Shown here piece after piece: positions 14,601 to 29,755 of a DNA stretch of 64,000 bases. The DNA comes from Toxotes chatareus (taxonomy: Eukaryota; Chordata; Actinopteri; Toxotidae): the NCBI GenBank assembly GCA_016801885.1, contig CM028882.1, positions 15,083,047 to 15,147,046 of the forward strand, written 5' to 3'. Both the position numbers and the translations under genes were made by a program. The notes under the pieces were generated by a model, which saw only the letters and a list, made by a program, of their open reading frames with translations, did not search any database and was not told the origin of the DNA. How positions within the stretch are numbered: the first letter of the stretch is position 1; every line of letters begins with the position of its first letter.

Positions 14601-17600
14601 CAAAAGTCTGAAATATTCTTTTCCCCTTAGTAGAACAACTTGCGTCATGAATGTGCTTCTGATTGTAAGATGGGGGGAGCAAAGCGAACTAAAGAGAAGA
14701 AGTGTGCCTGTGTTTTTATATAGATTGTAAAAATGTGTTTTGGAATCAGGTCTACATGTGTCTCTTTTCCTTATTTGGTACATGTCCATGGGCATGCGTT
14801 CTGTACTTCTACTGTAACCTGCTACATAAGTGCAGCCGTCACCTCACTGCTATATTCTCACACACCCTCTGGCTGGCCTCTCTGCCTGCGTTTGGTAATG
14901 TCTGTCTGCAATCGCTCCCCTCACTCCACTTGGAGCGCACACCAGGAAAACTGCCTGATCTGTGTGCAATCAGGCTGGTGGTAATCAGCTGTGCATCTGC
15001 TCCGCTCCGTCCCATGTGTATGGTTCACTTATCTGTGTTGTCTCACAGAGAAGCCAGAGCTGCGATATCAACCCTAGACTCCCTGGCCATTAGTGCTGTT
15101 CGCTTTCCAGTCATCTACTTACGAAAGAGACAATCAGTATTTTCTCTGTTTTTCATTCCATCACGTCTGCCTTAGCTCATACAATTTTCTTGAGTGTTTT
15201 TTTTTTCAGTGATTTTAATGTAAATTGTTTATATTGACTATTATTCCCTCAAGAATTGGCTGGCCATTATTAAATGATCAGAGATGGGGTCGAAAGGACA
15301 AATGGATAAAATTGGTATGAATTATTTACCTGTCAGCATTCTGGAAAAACAATTTATATCACACTGCTTTGAATAACAAACCACTTTCACTCCTTTCATG
15401 CCGATTCACTGATCTAATGTGATGTGAGACAGGTGAATTGGGTGTACCGGTGTTACTAATTTAAGCAAATTTCTCGATGTAAAATGTTGCTTTCATCTTG
15501 ATGGCCAACTGTCATCTTTCACAAACAAATTGTATTTTTAACAGTAACTAATAATTAGTGGCCTGATCCCACTACAAACACAGTTTGAACACAATCACTC
15601 ATCATTTCAGATGATTACATTCATACCAAAGGCAAGCTCAATTTCATCATCAGCTCAATTTTTAAAGCCGGCATTTATCACTGTAACTGAAAACTTTGTA
15701 GGTCTGGATAGACACTACGTGAATGGCAAAAGTACTTTTAGTAGTCAAATAAGCAACAAGGTGACTCTTTGTCTCAATCTTCATCTTTTACACAAAAAAA
15801 TGATCTTTACCAGCCGATAATTGTCTTTGGGGTTGTCTAAATTTCATTTTCATATTACTTACACACTAAAAATGTCATCATTGACAGCAGGGAATCTAAT
15901 AAAATGGTTTCCAATGCACGATCAAACACCAGAAGTCACTGGCATTAATTATCTTTCAAACCTCCACCCTGCAGAAAATTAATAATAGTGATCTTTTTAT
16001 GTGTTATGTTGCCAGTAAGTATAATTCAGCCACTCTAGCACTGCAGTGAGTTCATGTGTTGAGTTGGCTCAAGCTGCTCCATGTGCAACGGCTGTGCAGC
16101 AGCAACGTGTGACCCTTTTTCTCCAAAGCCTCGCTCTGGCAAGATGGTATTACCCCCTGCACAGGCCATGCCAATGTTTTTACTTTTTTTGGTATTATAT
16201 CAATATTATATTAGATCATCCCCCAGATGTTAATTCAAGGGGTCACTAGATGTTTGCATTGGCTGTAGGTTGATCTTTCTGCTGCTGAGCTGTGCATAGC
16301 AGACAGACCAAATAATGTTCTTTGTCTTTCTTATCGTCCTCATGCTTCTTGGTTTCTTTGGCTGGTTTGAGGTTTAAGAAATGGAAAACCTTATAATGGG
16401 CTTTTCGTGCATGCTCTTTGGTTTTTGGATTTGGTTAAATCAAAAGAAGTACATGTGATTGCTTTTATGGACTCCTCCGTGTATTGAAAACTTGATGCCG
16501 AGTGTTATGTCAGTCACTAACAGCATTTTTGGCCAGAGTTGACAGGTCACAATGTGTCAGTGTAGTGAGACAGCCACAGCCCCCCAGCCTCACTTCCCAA
16601 AAGAGCAAACAGACGAAAGGTACATTGGGGCTGAGGGCACACAGAGTGACATTCGGCAGTGAAATCCTGTGTTGTGAGGATGATGGCCAGTTTTACTTAA
16701 CTTTAACCAGCTGTCTGCTTCTAATCAGTAACTAAAACCTCAAACTGGAAGGATGCTTTCCAGTGAGAGCAGCTCTGAATGCACAACAAATTCACTCGGC
16801 GTTGCAAAGAAGAAGGATATCTCAATTTTAGAGACCAGTATACTTCCTGACACTAATCAGAACTAACTTTTTATACGTATGGTATCTTATCCATGAAAAC
16901 TGATCACCTGCTTTATTCTAACATCTAATATCCTATTTTTGTTTGCTTCTTAGTTGCTGATATATTTTTAATTGTAATGTTGTTTTTGTTGCACGAAAAT
17001 GTACCCCCAGGTAATGAGGTTTTGTCTTTCTACAATACCCATAAATTTAATTTAGCAGCTTTTTATCAGTGGAGCTGATTATGAGTGGATTTCTTCTTTC
17101 CATGAGTTAACTCAGGGTCTTAAAGGAACTGGTGTGTGTTAATGGAAAGGAGGCCTTGGGCAGTGGTCGCAAATTTTCCCTATGTGTTGCACTGACTGAT
17201 AAAAATGTAATTAATGCTGTCTTGAATTTATCAATGCTCTGATAAACAATGTGCTGAGGTTAAGTTTTGTTGTAGTATTTTGTTCTAAAATCAACGTTCT
17301 CATTTTTTTTTTTCATCCTGTCTTCTAGAACCATCCGTCCAGAGCATGTGGTTCGGTCAGTCTACAAGGCGACAGGATGCACTGACAACCCCAACCACCA
17401 TGTGATCTACTTGGAGCATGTGGTCGTACGTATTACAATCACACACCCTCGCCGTGGAGACCTGTCAATCAACCTGACCTCACCCTCAGGGACCAAGTCT
17501 CAGCTGCTTGCCAACAGGTAAAAGACTTAAGTTATCTCCAATGTCATATTGCACATTTCCAGAGACGATAAAACAGTCTGGGGTTTTGTTTTTTTTTTTG

Positions 17601-20495
17601 CTTAAATTGTTTATTATTTTATAGTTTGTGTGAAACCCATGTCTGGGTATATTTGTATTTATAGTTTTTTGGAAATGAATTTCTAAGCAAAAGCTGAAAA
17701 GTAAAACAAAGTTTCCAGAAATTCAGCTGTTCTGCAGGGTTAGGGTTAGGGGTGAGTAATTTCTAAATTAAGAAAGTGGTGACTTGTGGGGTTAAATACC
17801 TAGCTAAATGAGATATGTCTGTATTGCATTTAAATAAATTAGCATCTAAAAACGTGGCTTCGCTTGTCTTTGCTGGCTTTTATTTTGGGCTGAAACAACT
17901 TTAAAATACAGAAACCTCTAGGGGACTGGATACTGAATGCAGTTCACCTCAAGTAAACCACAGTCCTCTACAATGTTTGTCCACAGTTCATTAGAGGCTG
18001 TGATTACACTTGGTTGAGTGCTTGAGATTGTTTGTTCTGGCATTTGCAATACTTGAGTTGTTTCCTCATCTGATATCATTGTGTGATTTCTGTGTGTGTG
18101 TGTTCGTTTGTAACGTGTGTGTGTGTACGTGCGTGTCTGTTCCTGATATACAGGTTGTTTGATTACTCCATGGAGGGTTTTAAGAACTGGGAGTTTATGA
18201 CCACCCACTGCTGGGGAGAGAAGGCAGCAGGCGACTGGGTCCTAGAGATCCATGACTCACCTTCTCAGCTCCGCAGCCAAAAAATACCTGGTATGACAGC
18301 AGGAACAGTTTCTTTAAATAAAAAAGAATCATGAGTTTTGATACCCATTTATATTTTTATTTTTTTAGTTCAGTATAGTCTACAGAGACAGAACAAGTAG
18401 AAGAGACAGACGTTTTCTCTGGATTGAGTGCAGGACCAGCAGTGGCACACACACGCACACACACACGCTGATCTGGAGGCAGTGACCTTAACTGCCGAAA
18501 TGACCCACTAATTTAACAACATAATAAAGTCTCGAATGGAGAGTAGCAGTTTCTAAACAGCTGTTATGTCAATCACTCTAATTCCATGCAACTTGTGCCA
18601 AGTTCTAATGGGTATCATTAGTTTCATGCAATATGATCTGGTAGCTGAAAACACTTGAAAATATAGAGCTGAACATTTTAGACTCTCTCTACTGTTACTG
18701 ATGTCAAATGATGAATGATATCAGTCAGGTTGCACTAAACTTTTCCAAATAAAAACAAAAACAAAAGAACTGAACTAAACAAAAAATAAAACCTGACTGA
18801 TTGTGTGACAACATGACATGACTGATCATAAGGGTAGCTCTATGTATAAAATATACAAATCAAGACCATCATTGGGACAGTATGAAGTGTCTCCCTGTGT
18901 GTAAGATGACTTTTACAGTGCTTCCGTTTGCTCAGGCAAGCTGAAGGAGTGGTCACTGGTGCTGTATGGCACCTCTGTGCATCCATACTCATCTCTGCGC
19001 AACGATAAGCCTCGCTCCACAGACATGCTCACAACGCCCACCGATGAGGAATTCACAGAGGAGTACAATGGTAAGTGATAGACCCAGAGACGTACACAAG
19101 CAGCGTCGCTGCTCAAAGAGTGTAGTGCCTGAAAATGATTATTTCCATTAAGTCAATTAATTTGGTGAGATTCCAAAACCTATTCTTTTTGGCTTTTACC
19201 GCTAAAGTGTTAAATTCTGTATGTGTCTCCAGGACCCTGTGACTCTGAATGCAATGAGAATGGATGTGAGGGCCCTGGACCTCATCACTGCATTAACTGC
19301 CTCCACTACTTCCTCAAGTTCAAGAACAACACCAGGTCAGACTGCTTTCTAACATCCATAAAGAATTTGTTCTTGGATTGTTTATTTTACAAATACTTTT
19401 ACTTTAAAATCACAGAAAGGCAAAGTCGTGTATAGATTTAAATGTTACATCCCCCCTTGTGTTTGCTGGGAATTGTTAAAAAAAAAAAAAAACAAAGACT
19501 CAGAGCCAAATAACTCACAAATAAATAATATCAACAGAAGGCAAAATAAGAAATAAGATGAGTTCTATTATTAGTGAATGAGTTAGTGAACGAATAAATA
19601 CACTTTATTTTTCGCCTATTTTAGTGTATGGATAACAAAACTTTAGTTGGTACAATGGAATTGGCTGAGATTAAACTGACTTCTCACCTTAGGGAATGGT
19701 TTATAGAGACTCAGAGTACATATGAAGATCTTATTCTTTTCACTCTGCCAGAGCCAATTTATTTATTTATTTATTTTATCTCTTAATTCAAAAAGTGCAT
19801 TTGAGCTAGAGAGCTACAGATAGAAGATACGTCTGGCTCGTATGTTTTGTGAACAACGCCTGATTGTTTTAAAGAGTGTGAAGTCCTCTGGGAATCTGGA
19901 GACAGTCAAATGAGGAGGGGGATCAATACTAGCTGAGGGGTTCTCAATCAGAAAGTTTTACAAAGGTGAAGTGAATGTTAATGCATACCAATCCAGTGAT
20001 AACTAGATTTAATCAGCTCGAGGCAAAATTTCAATTGTGTTTACATGCTGCAAAGAAACATTTTTGCTACAACCCAGTTTGCATGAATGAATTTAATAAT
20101 CAGCACACCACCAGGAGTTGTCTACATTTTTTGCTCTGTGAACACAACAAAGAAGTTACTGCAACTGGCGACTGTTTGACATAAAAGGAAGAAATCTGAT
20201 AAAGGTAGCAGACTTATATTTTAAAACCTTGTAAAACATGTGTGTCATCTGTGATAAAACTTGGATTGTTCTGGTTAGTGTAGAATTCTACACATTTCCC
20301 CTTTTTCACTGTGTAAGGTCACAGCTCACTGCTCATTCCTCTTATTTGATGAGCTTGTAATGTGAATGAGGTTAAGAAACAGTGCAGGTGGTGACCTGAT
20401 TAATTTCACCTTGTCAGTCTGATAACAGAGATGCTGTTTCCTGTTGGTCATAATATGTTGAGTATGTGCCTTCCCCCTCTTAATTGTGTATATAA

Positions 20496-20529
<34 letters not shown>

Positions 20530-23500
20530 CTGAATTTGTGCATGTGCACATTTGTGTGTGCCCTTAGGATCCCATTAGGATCAAAGTCTGTTGTAATTGC
20601 CTTTGTGTCAGCGGGTCTCTGCACTAATAAAAGGCAAACAGATGCAGGTGCATGAGAATGTGCAAGCTTAGGTGCTGCCTTATCATTAGCCCACTTTAGA
20701 GGTGCGCTGCCCTTTTCTGCCACCACAGGGAGCAATTGATGAATGAAGATTGGGGGAGTGGTGGGAGGAAAGAGGAGGGGTGTTGGCGGTGTTGAATGTT
20801 CAGATAATTACATCCCTACATATGTGTTTGATGGTCTAGACTTACTTAAAAGGTGAGTAGGTCTTTTGGATCTTATGCAGGGTTTCTGTTTTTTTTTTTT
20901 TGCACTTCTGTGCACGTATGTATGTGCATTGTATGCAGGGTTGTAGCCAGAACTGTAGAAATACTGAGGTGATAAGTTCAGTAAGTCTCTAGATAAATTT
21001 GAAGGAACTAAATTTTAATCATTATCAAAGTTTAATTAGGAATTTATTGTAAAACAAACAAAGTTTCCGAACATGAAAAACTGTTTTCTAAAAGTGTTCT
21101 CATCTTTACCTGGGATAAGTTTTGGTGGGAAGAATTATTAAATTGTTGCATATATTGATGTATGCATGTCTTATTTTTTTTGTTGTCCCAAATATTGTCA
21201 AATCTAACACAGATTAAGTTGTCAGATTCAACCAACACAATTTGGTATCCACCTTCTAAAAACCTGCTCCATGTAACTTTTAAATTATACCATGTAAACA
21301 GCAGCTCATGCACCCATGTTCTCAGAAAAAAATACTGAGGACATGACCACGTTTATATCTACAGCCCTGATCGTACCCCCTGAGAGATGAGAATTCTCAA
21401 AAACACAGTGGAATTGTGGAAGGGTGTGTACAGTGTGTTTTACTGGCAGGGAAGGTAATTGAGAGTCATGTTAAAAAAAAATAAATTTTGTTTTACATAG
21501 CTTCAACCACAGTTGTATGTCTATACCATTTCAAGGACTCAATCTCTGACATCTGTTTGCACTGACAGCCTGGTCAGGAAAACGCTGTTTAAAAGTTTTT
21601 CTCACATTTAGCAGTGTCCTTGATGTAGACGCCACATTATATTGTTTTTATAATCTTTATTGTTTAAATAATCATTTCAGCATAGCAGAGAAATGGTATT
21701 GAAGTTGGCGGACAAATGCATGGCAGTGTGCACTGCACACGTGGATTATGTGTTTCACACGTGCCATACAGTATGTGTTTCTTGGCAGAAAACTCTGCAA
21801 AGTGTGAATAAGGCTTAAGGAGTCTGTACGTGTGTAGTGTTAGTGCTCTTGAGGATTTTAGAGATCCTTTTCACCTTAGGAAGGGAGCCTTAGGCTGAAA
21901 TAGTGGTGGGGAGGGGGTGTGGAAGTGGTGGTGGGGTGACGGAGGCCTGTGAAGTTATCCAACAGATGTTACACCTGCTCACCATATAGCACCCGCACGC
22001 ACACACTGTCCCTGTACGTCTGTATCTGTTCCTAATTCATTACGTGCTAGTGATACATGAGAAACAAATTTACATTTACAACTGGTAATGTTAACATTAG
22101 CTCAGTGTAGCTGTGTGATAGAGGCGGTTAATTGTGGAACAGTGAGGTTTATTTGGTCTTTATCATTATGTTGTTCAGGCACACTGCAGTCAGAGTGAGA
22201 AGTAAGAAATATGAGTAAAAAGGACAAATTGTCCCTTTCTTGTGTTCCACTTTATCCTTTTGTGACAATGTTCTCTTTCCTCTCCCTTCAATCAAATCTC
22301 TCTCTCTCTGCAGGATGTGTGTGTCGGAGTGCCCCAGTGGCTTTTTCCGTGACGATAGGAAGCGCTGCAAGAAGTGCTCCTCGTTGTGTGAGACCTGTGT
22401 TGGTAGCCGTAGCGACCAGTGCACCACATGCAGGACTGGTTTCCATCTCAACGAGGGCTCCAACACGTGTGTTGCCAACTGTGCCGACGGCTTCTACCTC
22501 GACCATGGTAAGTTTCACCACTGGCTAAACTCTTAACTAATAAGTACACACACTGTAGCACACCATGCATCAAGATTTTGTTTTCTTTCATTGTTCCTTG
22601 ATCCCAGCTTAGGGTTCTTATAAGGATCTTCTTATAATCTGGGGTTTCTTATCAAGAGCATTTTCTCCATTGCATCTGTTTTCTTATAATTTAACAAACA
22701 ACAAAGTTAGCTGAACTTAAATGTTCTTGGGTTACGTTACTGCTGCCAAAAATGCCTCCATCAACAAAAAAAATCTATTGGTGGCTCAGCCATGATTGCC
22801 CATTGTGCCCAGCCAAGGTCACTGGTTTGTCCTGGCAAGTCCATTATTACTTCGCTCTGCATTGATCAGTTTCTCAAGGTCTGAAGTCTCTAAGATTAGA
22901 GTCTAGTGGAATGTATTGTTCCGAGCGGGGAGGGTAATCCATAAATGCTAATGCTGTAAACAAACTGGACTTTTCGAAACATCTGTCACCTGCATCACAA
23001 AAAATGGCCAAAACTATCAACAGAAGTGCTTTAGTTCACTACCTCAGAATGATGCCATTGTATCCCTGATGTAATGTCTAGCCACATGTTTATTTTTTAT
23101 GCACTTGCTGAACCGAACAGGAGCGAAAAGTCTGCTAGTAAGCAGATTTTTTTCTTCGCCAGATTAAAGTGGAATTAAACATGAAATAAAACAGATCTGC
23201 AGGAGGATTGTATTGGGATTATGTTTACGAGAAGTCTTCTTGTTTTCTGTCTGTCAACGACTGGTTTACAATAAGTGGTGCAGTGGTGCTAACATACAGA
23301 CTACTAAATGTATGCATTTACTGGTTTGTCTTATATTCAATCTGGATGAAAGTAAACCAGGAATGAAAGACTGTATCTATATATATCTTATAATTATGTC
23401 TATATATTGGTTGGCAGCCAAGACAGTGTAAGTCCTGGCAGCTCTCAGAGTCTCTGGCAGCAGATCTGATGTGATCTGATCCAAGTTCAATCATAACATT

Positions 23501-26500
23501 TCAGCAGGCCAAGATGTAGTGGATACTTTTTTCCTTTGAAATGTTGGCACTGCCGAGTATTGTGTTGTGTTAAATGAGCTATCTAGAGTCTATTTTGTCT
23601 TTGTCAGTCTGACAGCAAGCCGAGGTGAATTCCTGCCTTTGTTAACACGTGGACATGATTATTACTGATGAAAATAACCTTTTTAAAGAGATGCCAGTCT
23701 AATTATGAACAAATGGATGGGAGGTACAGGATCTATGTAATGTGTGGTATCAGCTGAATTAAGTGTTATAATTGACTATTGTGTCAAAAAGTTAATATCC
23801 ATGTAAGCACACTGTGTAGGCAGATGCTGACATTTCGACCAGGATATCAACTAATGCATATTTTCCTTAATAATTTATCCTAATTATATTTGGATTAGAT
23901 GATTTATTATTCAGTGTAGAAAATGACAGAAAATGGTAAAAATGCCCATAACAATTTCCCAGAGCCAATACATGTCTTTACTCTTTAGACTGCTTGTTTA
24001 GTTTAACCAACAGTGTAAAATTAAAAGATATTCAACATACTGTGAGATAAAACAGTGCAAAAAGCGGCAGATATTTGTATTTGAGACGCTGGAACCAACA
24101 AATGTTTTGCATTGCTGCTTGGTAAATGACTCAGCAAATACTCGATCATCAAAACTAGTGACGGATTTTCGGTTGATTGACTAATTGGTAAATCAGCTAA
24201 TCATTTCAGAACTAATTCAAGCCTCCAGCTCTCAGCTAAAATAGGAAAGTAAAGCCTGGGAGTAAAAGTTAATTTTCTCTCCGTCTTTCTGTGACCTGTC
24301 CATGTCCTGCATCCACGTCCTGCATCCACCCTTCAATGATTTTCAGATTCCTGAAAATCTAACCAACAATCCCTCACTTACTCTCTGCCTCCCCCTCTTA
24401 GCTTTGACCATATGACTTTCCAAACAAAACCATAAAGGTTGTGTCATACATAAACAACGATTTTCGCAAATGTAGAAATGACAGTTTTGATTAATAACCA
24501 TGGTCTACTCTTAAATAGTCTACTGGTTTCCCACGAATAATGAAACACGTTATTCACATATATTTTTGGCAGTCCTCATTGCTGCTGAAGGCAGAAGTGT
24601 CCATGTGCATTGTGTCAAAGCGTGTCATTGCCTTTAGTCTGCCTTTTCAAATATTCATCTACATTCCTATCCTCCCTCACCAACTCTACAATCTTCTTTT
24701 TCATCCCTGCAGCTCTAGCCTTTTGACATTTCCGTTCTTCCCCCTCCTCTCTCTTGCCATCTCTTTCCCCTGCCTTTTGTCCTCCTGTTTTGTTCATCTG
24801 TCCCTTCTTCTGCTTATTCCCTCTCCTTTCCTCCTCCACGTTTCTCACTGGTCTTTCTCATTCACTTTACCCCTTGTCCTCCTCTTCACCATTGTCTTCG
24901 TCCTCTGCTCCTTTTCTTTGCTTCAAATGCAACCAGACTTCTGGTTCCTATTAGCCACTGTGTCTGACTGGCTCACCCTGTGTCTTCCAGATTCCAACAT
25001 TTGCAGGAGATGTCCAGAGAACTGTAAGAAGTGCAACACCTCCAATATCTGCACAGAATGTAAACCTGGGATGAGGTGAGCTGGAAGTCACGCTGAGCAA
25101 TGTCTAACCTGCTGCGTAACCTGCTGATCGTGCTCTCTGTTTTACTGTATAACTTCTGTGACCATACACTTCATAACTTGCAGTGTGTTTAAACATTTAT
25201 CAGAGTTATGCACATAAAACCACTGCATTTCCTCTTAACTGCTGCAGAAACAGTCCGGAGGATATGCCTAAAGACTATGTTGCAGCAAAGGTGTTTGGTG
25301 GCCCCACTTGAACTTGAACGCTAAAGACCTCAGTGTGTTTAGAATGAAGTGCTTGTTGGATGGTTGTTCAGAGTCAGGAAGCTCCTCTCCCCGCACCTTT
25401 CTGGCGTTACAAATGCAGGGTGCTGCGCTTGGAACTTTTGTAATTTTGCTAAACTGACAACGCGACATTCGCAGCCGCTCCACGAAGCAAATTGACCAGC
25501 TGTGTGGAGGTGAGAAGACATAACTAAAACTTCTACAGTTTGAAATTAAGTTCAGTGAATTTGACCAATGTTCATTTGCGCAGCTTGGGTTGACAACGAT
25601 GGATCCACCTGTAAAGCCTGAAGACTTCGCTTCACATAACATAGAACTCACCCAATTTTAATACATAAATAGCAGAGGCAAATGAGGTATTTACGCAGTA
25701 TTCTTATTTTAAAATAGTTACCAGTCAGTTATCCACGTGGCTGTGTGGCTCAGTGCTTGATAAAGCCTCATTTAATATATTTCTGAGCCTGCTGCTACGA
25801 GGCCTGCTGGCATAAATCACAGCTTGCTCTATGCAGGTTTACAGTGAGCCCTTTGTCATACTAGTACAGATAGCTCAGGTTTAGCCATTTTTGCAACAGT
25901 TTTGTTTCAGTATCATTGTTGTGGTTTAGGGAATAAAAAACACTTTAATACTGCAGAAAAACAGTGCTGCTAATGTAGACCAGCACATTATATTACATTG
26001 CGGTTTGGATTCGCAGCATGAACCAGTGAAACCAAGGCTTCCCAACTGCTTTCCACTTGGGACCTATGTTGAGTAAACTGAGTTTCACCCTGTGACCCAG
26101 GCTTATTAAAGCCCACATATACTCGTGTCATGCGGAGACCCACAAGAAGTGGAGCTGTTGCCCATTTTGGGTTGTGGTCCTTACTTTGAAGAACCTCTGA
26201 TCTAAACCATTTAGTCATCCATGCAGACATGTTACAGTTCATTTTTGGGCCATTTCCACTGCAGCCTCTTTAAACCGCCCCAACTGCACTTGACCTGACA
26301 AAGGATAGGGCGTTTCAAAGTGCTGGAATTTCTGATAGGTCGTGAAGGAAACACTTGTGAAGCGTTTAAAACATATTGTGGTCTTGAACCCAGCTTTAAG
26401 TGTTCAACGTAGCCAGAGGTGGAGGTGGGGACACTTGTAAGCCATAATTTCCTCTGAACGCCAGTGAGACCACAGCAAGACGCATGCTCACACACGTACA

Positions 26501-29500
26501 CACATGCACACACATTCACACACACAGCTCTCCCTTCTCCCATTCAGTTCACCATTCATGGTCGGTTAGGAGCCGAGGAGGAAGAGAGGACCAGAGAGAT
26601 CGTTTCTGGGAAACGTTAGCTAACACAGACCAGCTGTTTTTCAGCTCAGCGCAGCAAGCTCACCAACCTGTCCTCACTGTGACTTCACAGAACTGACTTT
26701 ATAACCTCTAAACCAACTTCCTAACTGACCTCTACCGCTCCGCATCTGGCACTTCCAAAATCACTTGTATATTTTGGTCAAAACAACAAATTCAAAGACA
26801 TCACATTCCTGTACATCAGTCAAAAAGTGAACAGCTGCTAATGTGTACACCCACAGGATGCCGTGTTTTTTTTTTATTCCATTCGTCCTAAATTTTTGAA
26901 AATTGTTCATTAGCAGCTGGCTTGTAACAGACAAACTTTAAGTGATTTGCAGTAACCTGTTTGGAAACACAAGGGTGTTGGTTTTCTCTGTGTTTCTCTT
27001 TTCTGTCTGTGCCAGTTTTATGTCAATAATTAAAGGACATGTTTTTTTGTTTTGTTTTTTATAATTCTCTTTCCAGTCTCCAAGGAAACAAGTGTCAGAT
27101 GACCTGTGACCTGGGGACTTATTACAACGGCCACAGAAGGACTTGTGAGCCCTGCCATCAGGCCTGTGCCACCTGCGCAGGTAGGAAGTCGTAAGCCATT
27201 TAACAGTGAACTAGCATTACCTCATTTAGAATTACATTTATTATCTAGGTGAGCATGTACATTTGTCTTGTGGACATAATGAACATTTAAAGAGCATTGT
27301 TTGTTTAGCATCTGAGTTTAGGTGCCCTAACAACATCCCTGAAGTGTGTGTTCATGTGTTTTTCAGGCACAGGTATAGAGGCGTGCACTAAGTGTGCAGA
27401 GGGCTACTTACTTGAGGACTGGAGGTGTGTGTCAACATGCAGCACTGGCTACTACCTGTCAGAGCAGACCTCAGACAACGGTCAGGTGCAGAGGTCCTGC
27501 AAGAAGTGAGTCAGCACACCTTCCAGCACCTTTGTGTCACAGTGAAAAATCTTTAGATCTCCAGTCCACCGAGATGAATCAGGATATCTTGAGCTTCAGC
27601 AAGTCACGTGCAAATTGCCATTACTTTTCTAACTTTAGCTCCAGTTTAGCCTTTCCTAGCACTGCTTGTTTTCGCTGCAGTGCATGATATCTACATTTTC
27701 TCCTATGAAACGGAAATTTTGTTTCACTACACTCATATTTAAAACCCTCATGCTAACCTGCATGAGGAGGAAGGGGAGAGAAATACATACTCAAATTCCT
27801 GTGTTTGATGACAGTTTGATGACTACTTTGCCTCCTATCACACCCACAGTCACACTCCTCCACAGAGTCAGACATCTTGGCTGCTTTTCTTATCGGTCCT
27901 TGTGGTGGACTTCACTCCCTGCTATGTTTCTCTCCCACCGTGAATTATTTATTGCTCACTTGACCCCTCACCTGAACTCCTCCCTTCCAAATTTACTCTC
28001 TTTCTTTACTGTAAAACTTCTCTGTGATCACTGCTCACCAACAAACACTGAACGGGAAGCTCAGTCAGTGAAAGATTTCAACGAGGATATGCGAGCACAG
28101 TTCAGTGCTGCCTAGAATACTATCTAATTCTTCATACAACCATCGACAGATGTGACCATAGCTGCTACGAGTGCTTGGGGCCTGGTGAAAGAAACTGCAG
28201 CAGCTGCGTCAGTGGTTACAATCTGGAGGCAGGAGCCTGTGTGGTCAGCACCATCTGCAAAGATGGTGAGTTGTCAGCTTTCTTATCTACAAGACAGTCT
28301 CGATGTGTTTATTTTATATTTGTTGCACTGCATCTCACAAGGAGTGTGTTTTCATAATGCATTCTAGTGTGATCTGCAGTATAATTTCTGGGAAAAAAAA
28401 TTATAATTTATTTGCTTCTGAAGAGTTTTTTTTTTTTAAAAGGCAAAAGTACACAAATTGTGGTCTAAACAATCCCAGATAATCAAAGGACCAAAAGCCT
28501 CAGAGGTTCAGATTTACATCTCCACTCTCTTTGTGACTGAGGCTATTTTGCATCTTGGCTGAAATTAAATTGTGTTATTTGCCATGGGGGATAAAATGAA
28601 TGAATAAGGTAGCATTCTTAAGTAAAAGCTAAGGTTTGAAATGCCTTCTTTTTTATATTTTAAGCTTTGTACTAACTTCTTGAATAAAACTGCTCAAAGA
28701 GCTTTGTTGTAGCTTCAATCCAGGAAGGCGACCTGTCCTTGGTTTTGCCTTTTGTGTTCTTTATCTAAAGGTCTCATTCCTGCTCTGCATATTACTAATA
28801 TAAAATCTCTCTGGGATTACATGCCCACACATTCTTATCGCTTTATTTTAACATGAAACTCACCATTTTCCTGGTTGTCACTGCACACTCCAGAAGCCGA
28901 AAAGCTTCCTGAAGCATCTACTTACACTTTATCCTTTTTCAAGTCTTCCATAAAATATGCTCATCTACAGTAATTTTCTGCCTACTCTTGCATCTTTACT
29001 TGCGCTTAGCATTTCCTGTCTGCTGTGCTTTATAGTTTATAGTCTTTTCCGATTTGTGCATGTTTGGGTAATGGATTTTCACTAACCGGCTGAGGTGAAG
29101 GTCTGATTATGAGGCTTTGCCTGCAATTTGCTGCTCTTGCCGTGACCTTCTAGTTAAAATGAACCTGTGGCCAAAAAGTCTCCCAGCTTGTGACAAGATA
29201 AAGCTCAGAGGAGAAAAATGTCTTTACTGTTTGACTTTTCTGTTCATGAACACTTTGCTCAAAGTGCACACTCAGTCTGTTTTCAGCCTTCCTAACTGGT
29301 TTCACATTGGTGAAACTTTGATTGGCAGCTCAAAATTGCTGCTGATAAATGAAAGAATTGGCGGTTTTTACAGACTGGCAGTCCACTTTAAGTTTTCTCT
29401 TTTATGCAAAATGACACCAAAATGTGAAGTTAAAAAATCTTCCAATTTGCTAATTGTGTGACGTTTGTTTTCTCTCTCTCTTTGTTTTTTTTCTCCCCAA

Positions 29501-29718
29501 TCTGTTTTCCCTCTCTCCTGACATGGATCCAATCACTCCACTGGACTACAATCATTTTCCACCTCGATGAACATCACCTGTGATTGGATCAAAAAAAACT
29601 CTTCCTGTTACCTGAATCCTCTCCTGACCAATCACGTGGCTCTGCCTGCCATTCAACCATTTCTAATGGTTCTTCCCTGTGTGCGTATGTGTTTGTGTCT
29701 GTTTCCACATGTATTTTT

Positions 29719-29755
<37 letters not shown>

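Noticed and set aside
17738..17752. TTAGGG-like telomeric repeat
   Set aside because: Only about two units; too short to mean an interstitial telomere.
24540..25079. A 179-codon frame reading into exon 12
   Set aside because: Only the last part is the real exon; the rest is translated pyrimidine-rich intron.
26030..26420. Possible non-autonomous transposons
   Set aside because: Some phrases feel repeat-like, but I could not define ends or a family, so I only mention it in the intron entry.
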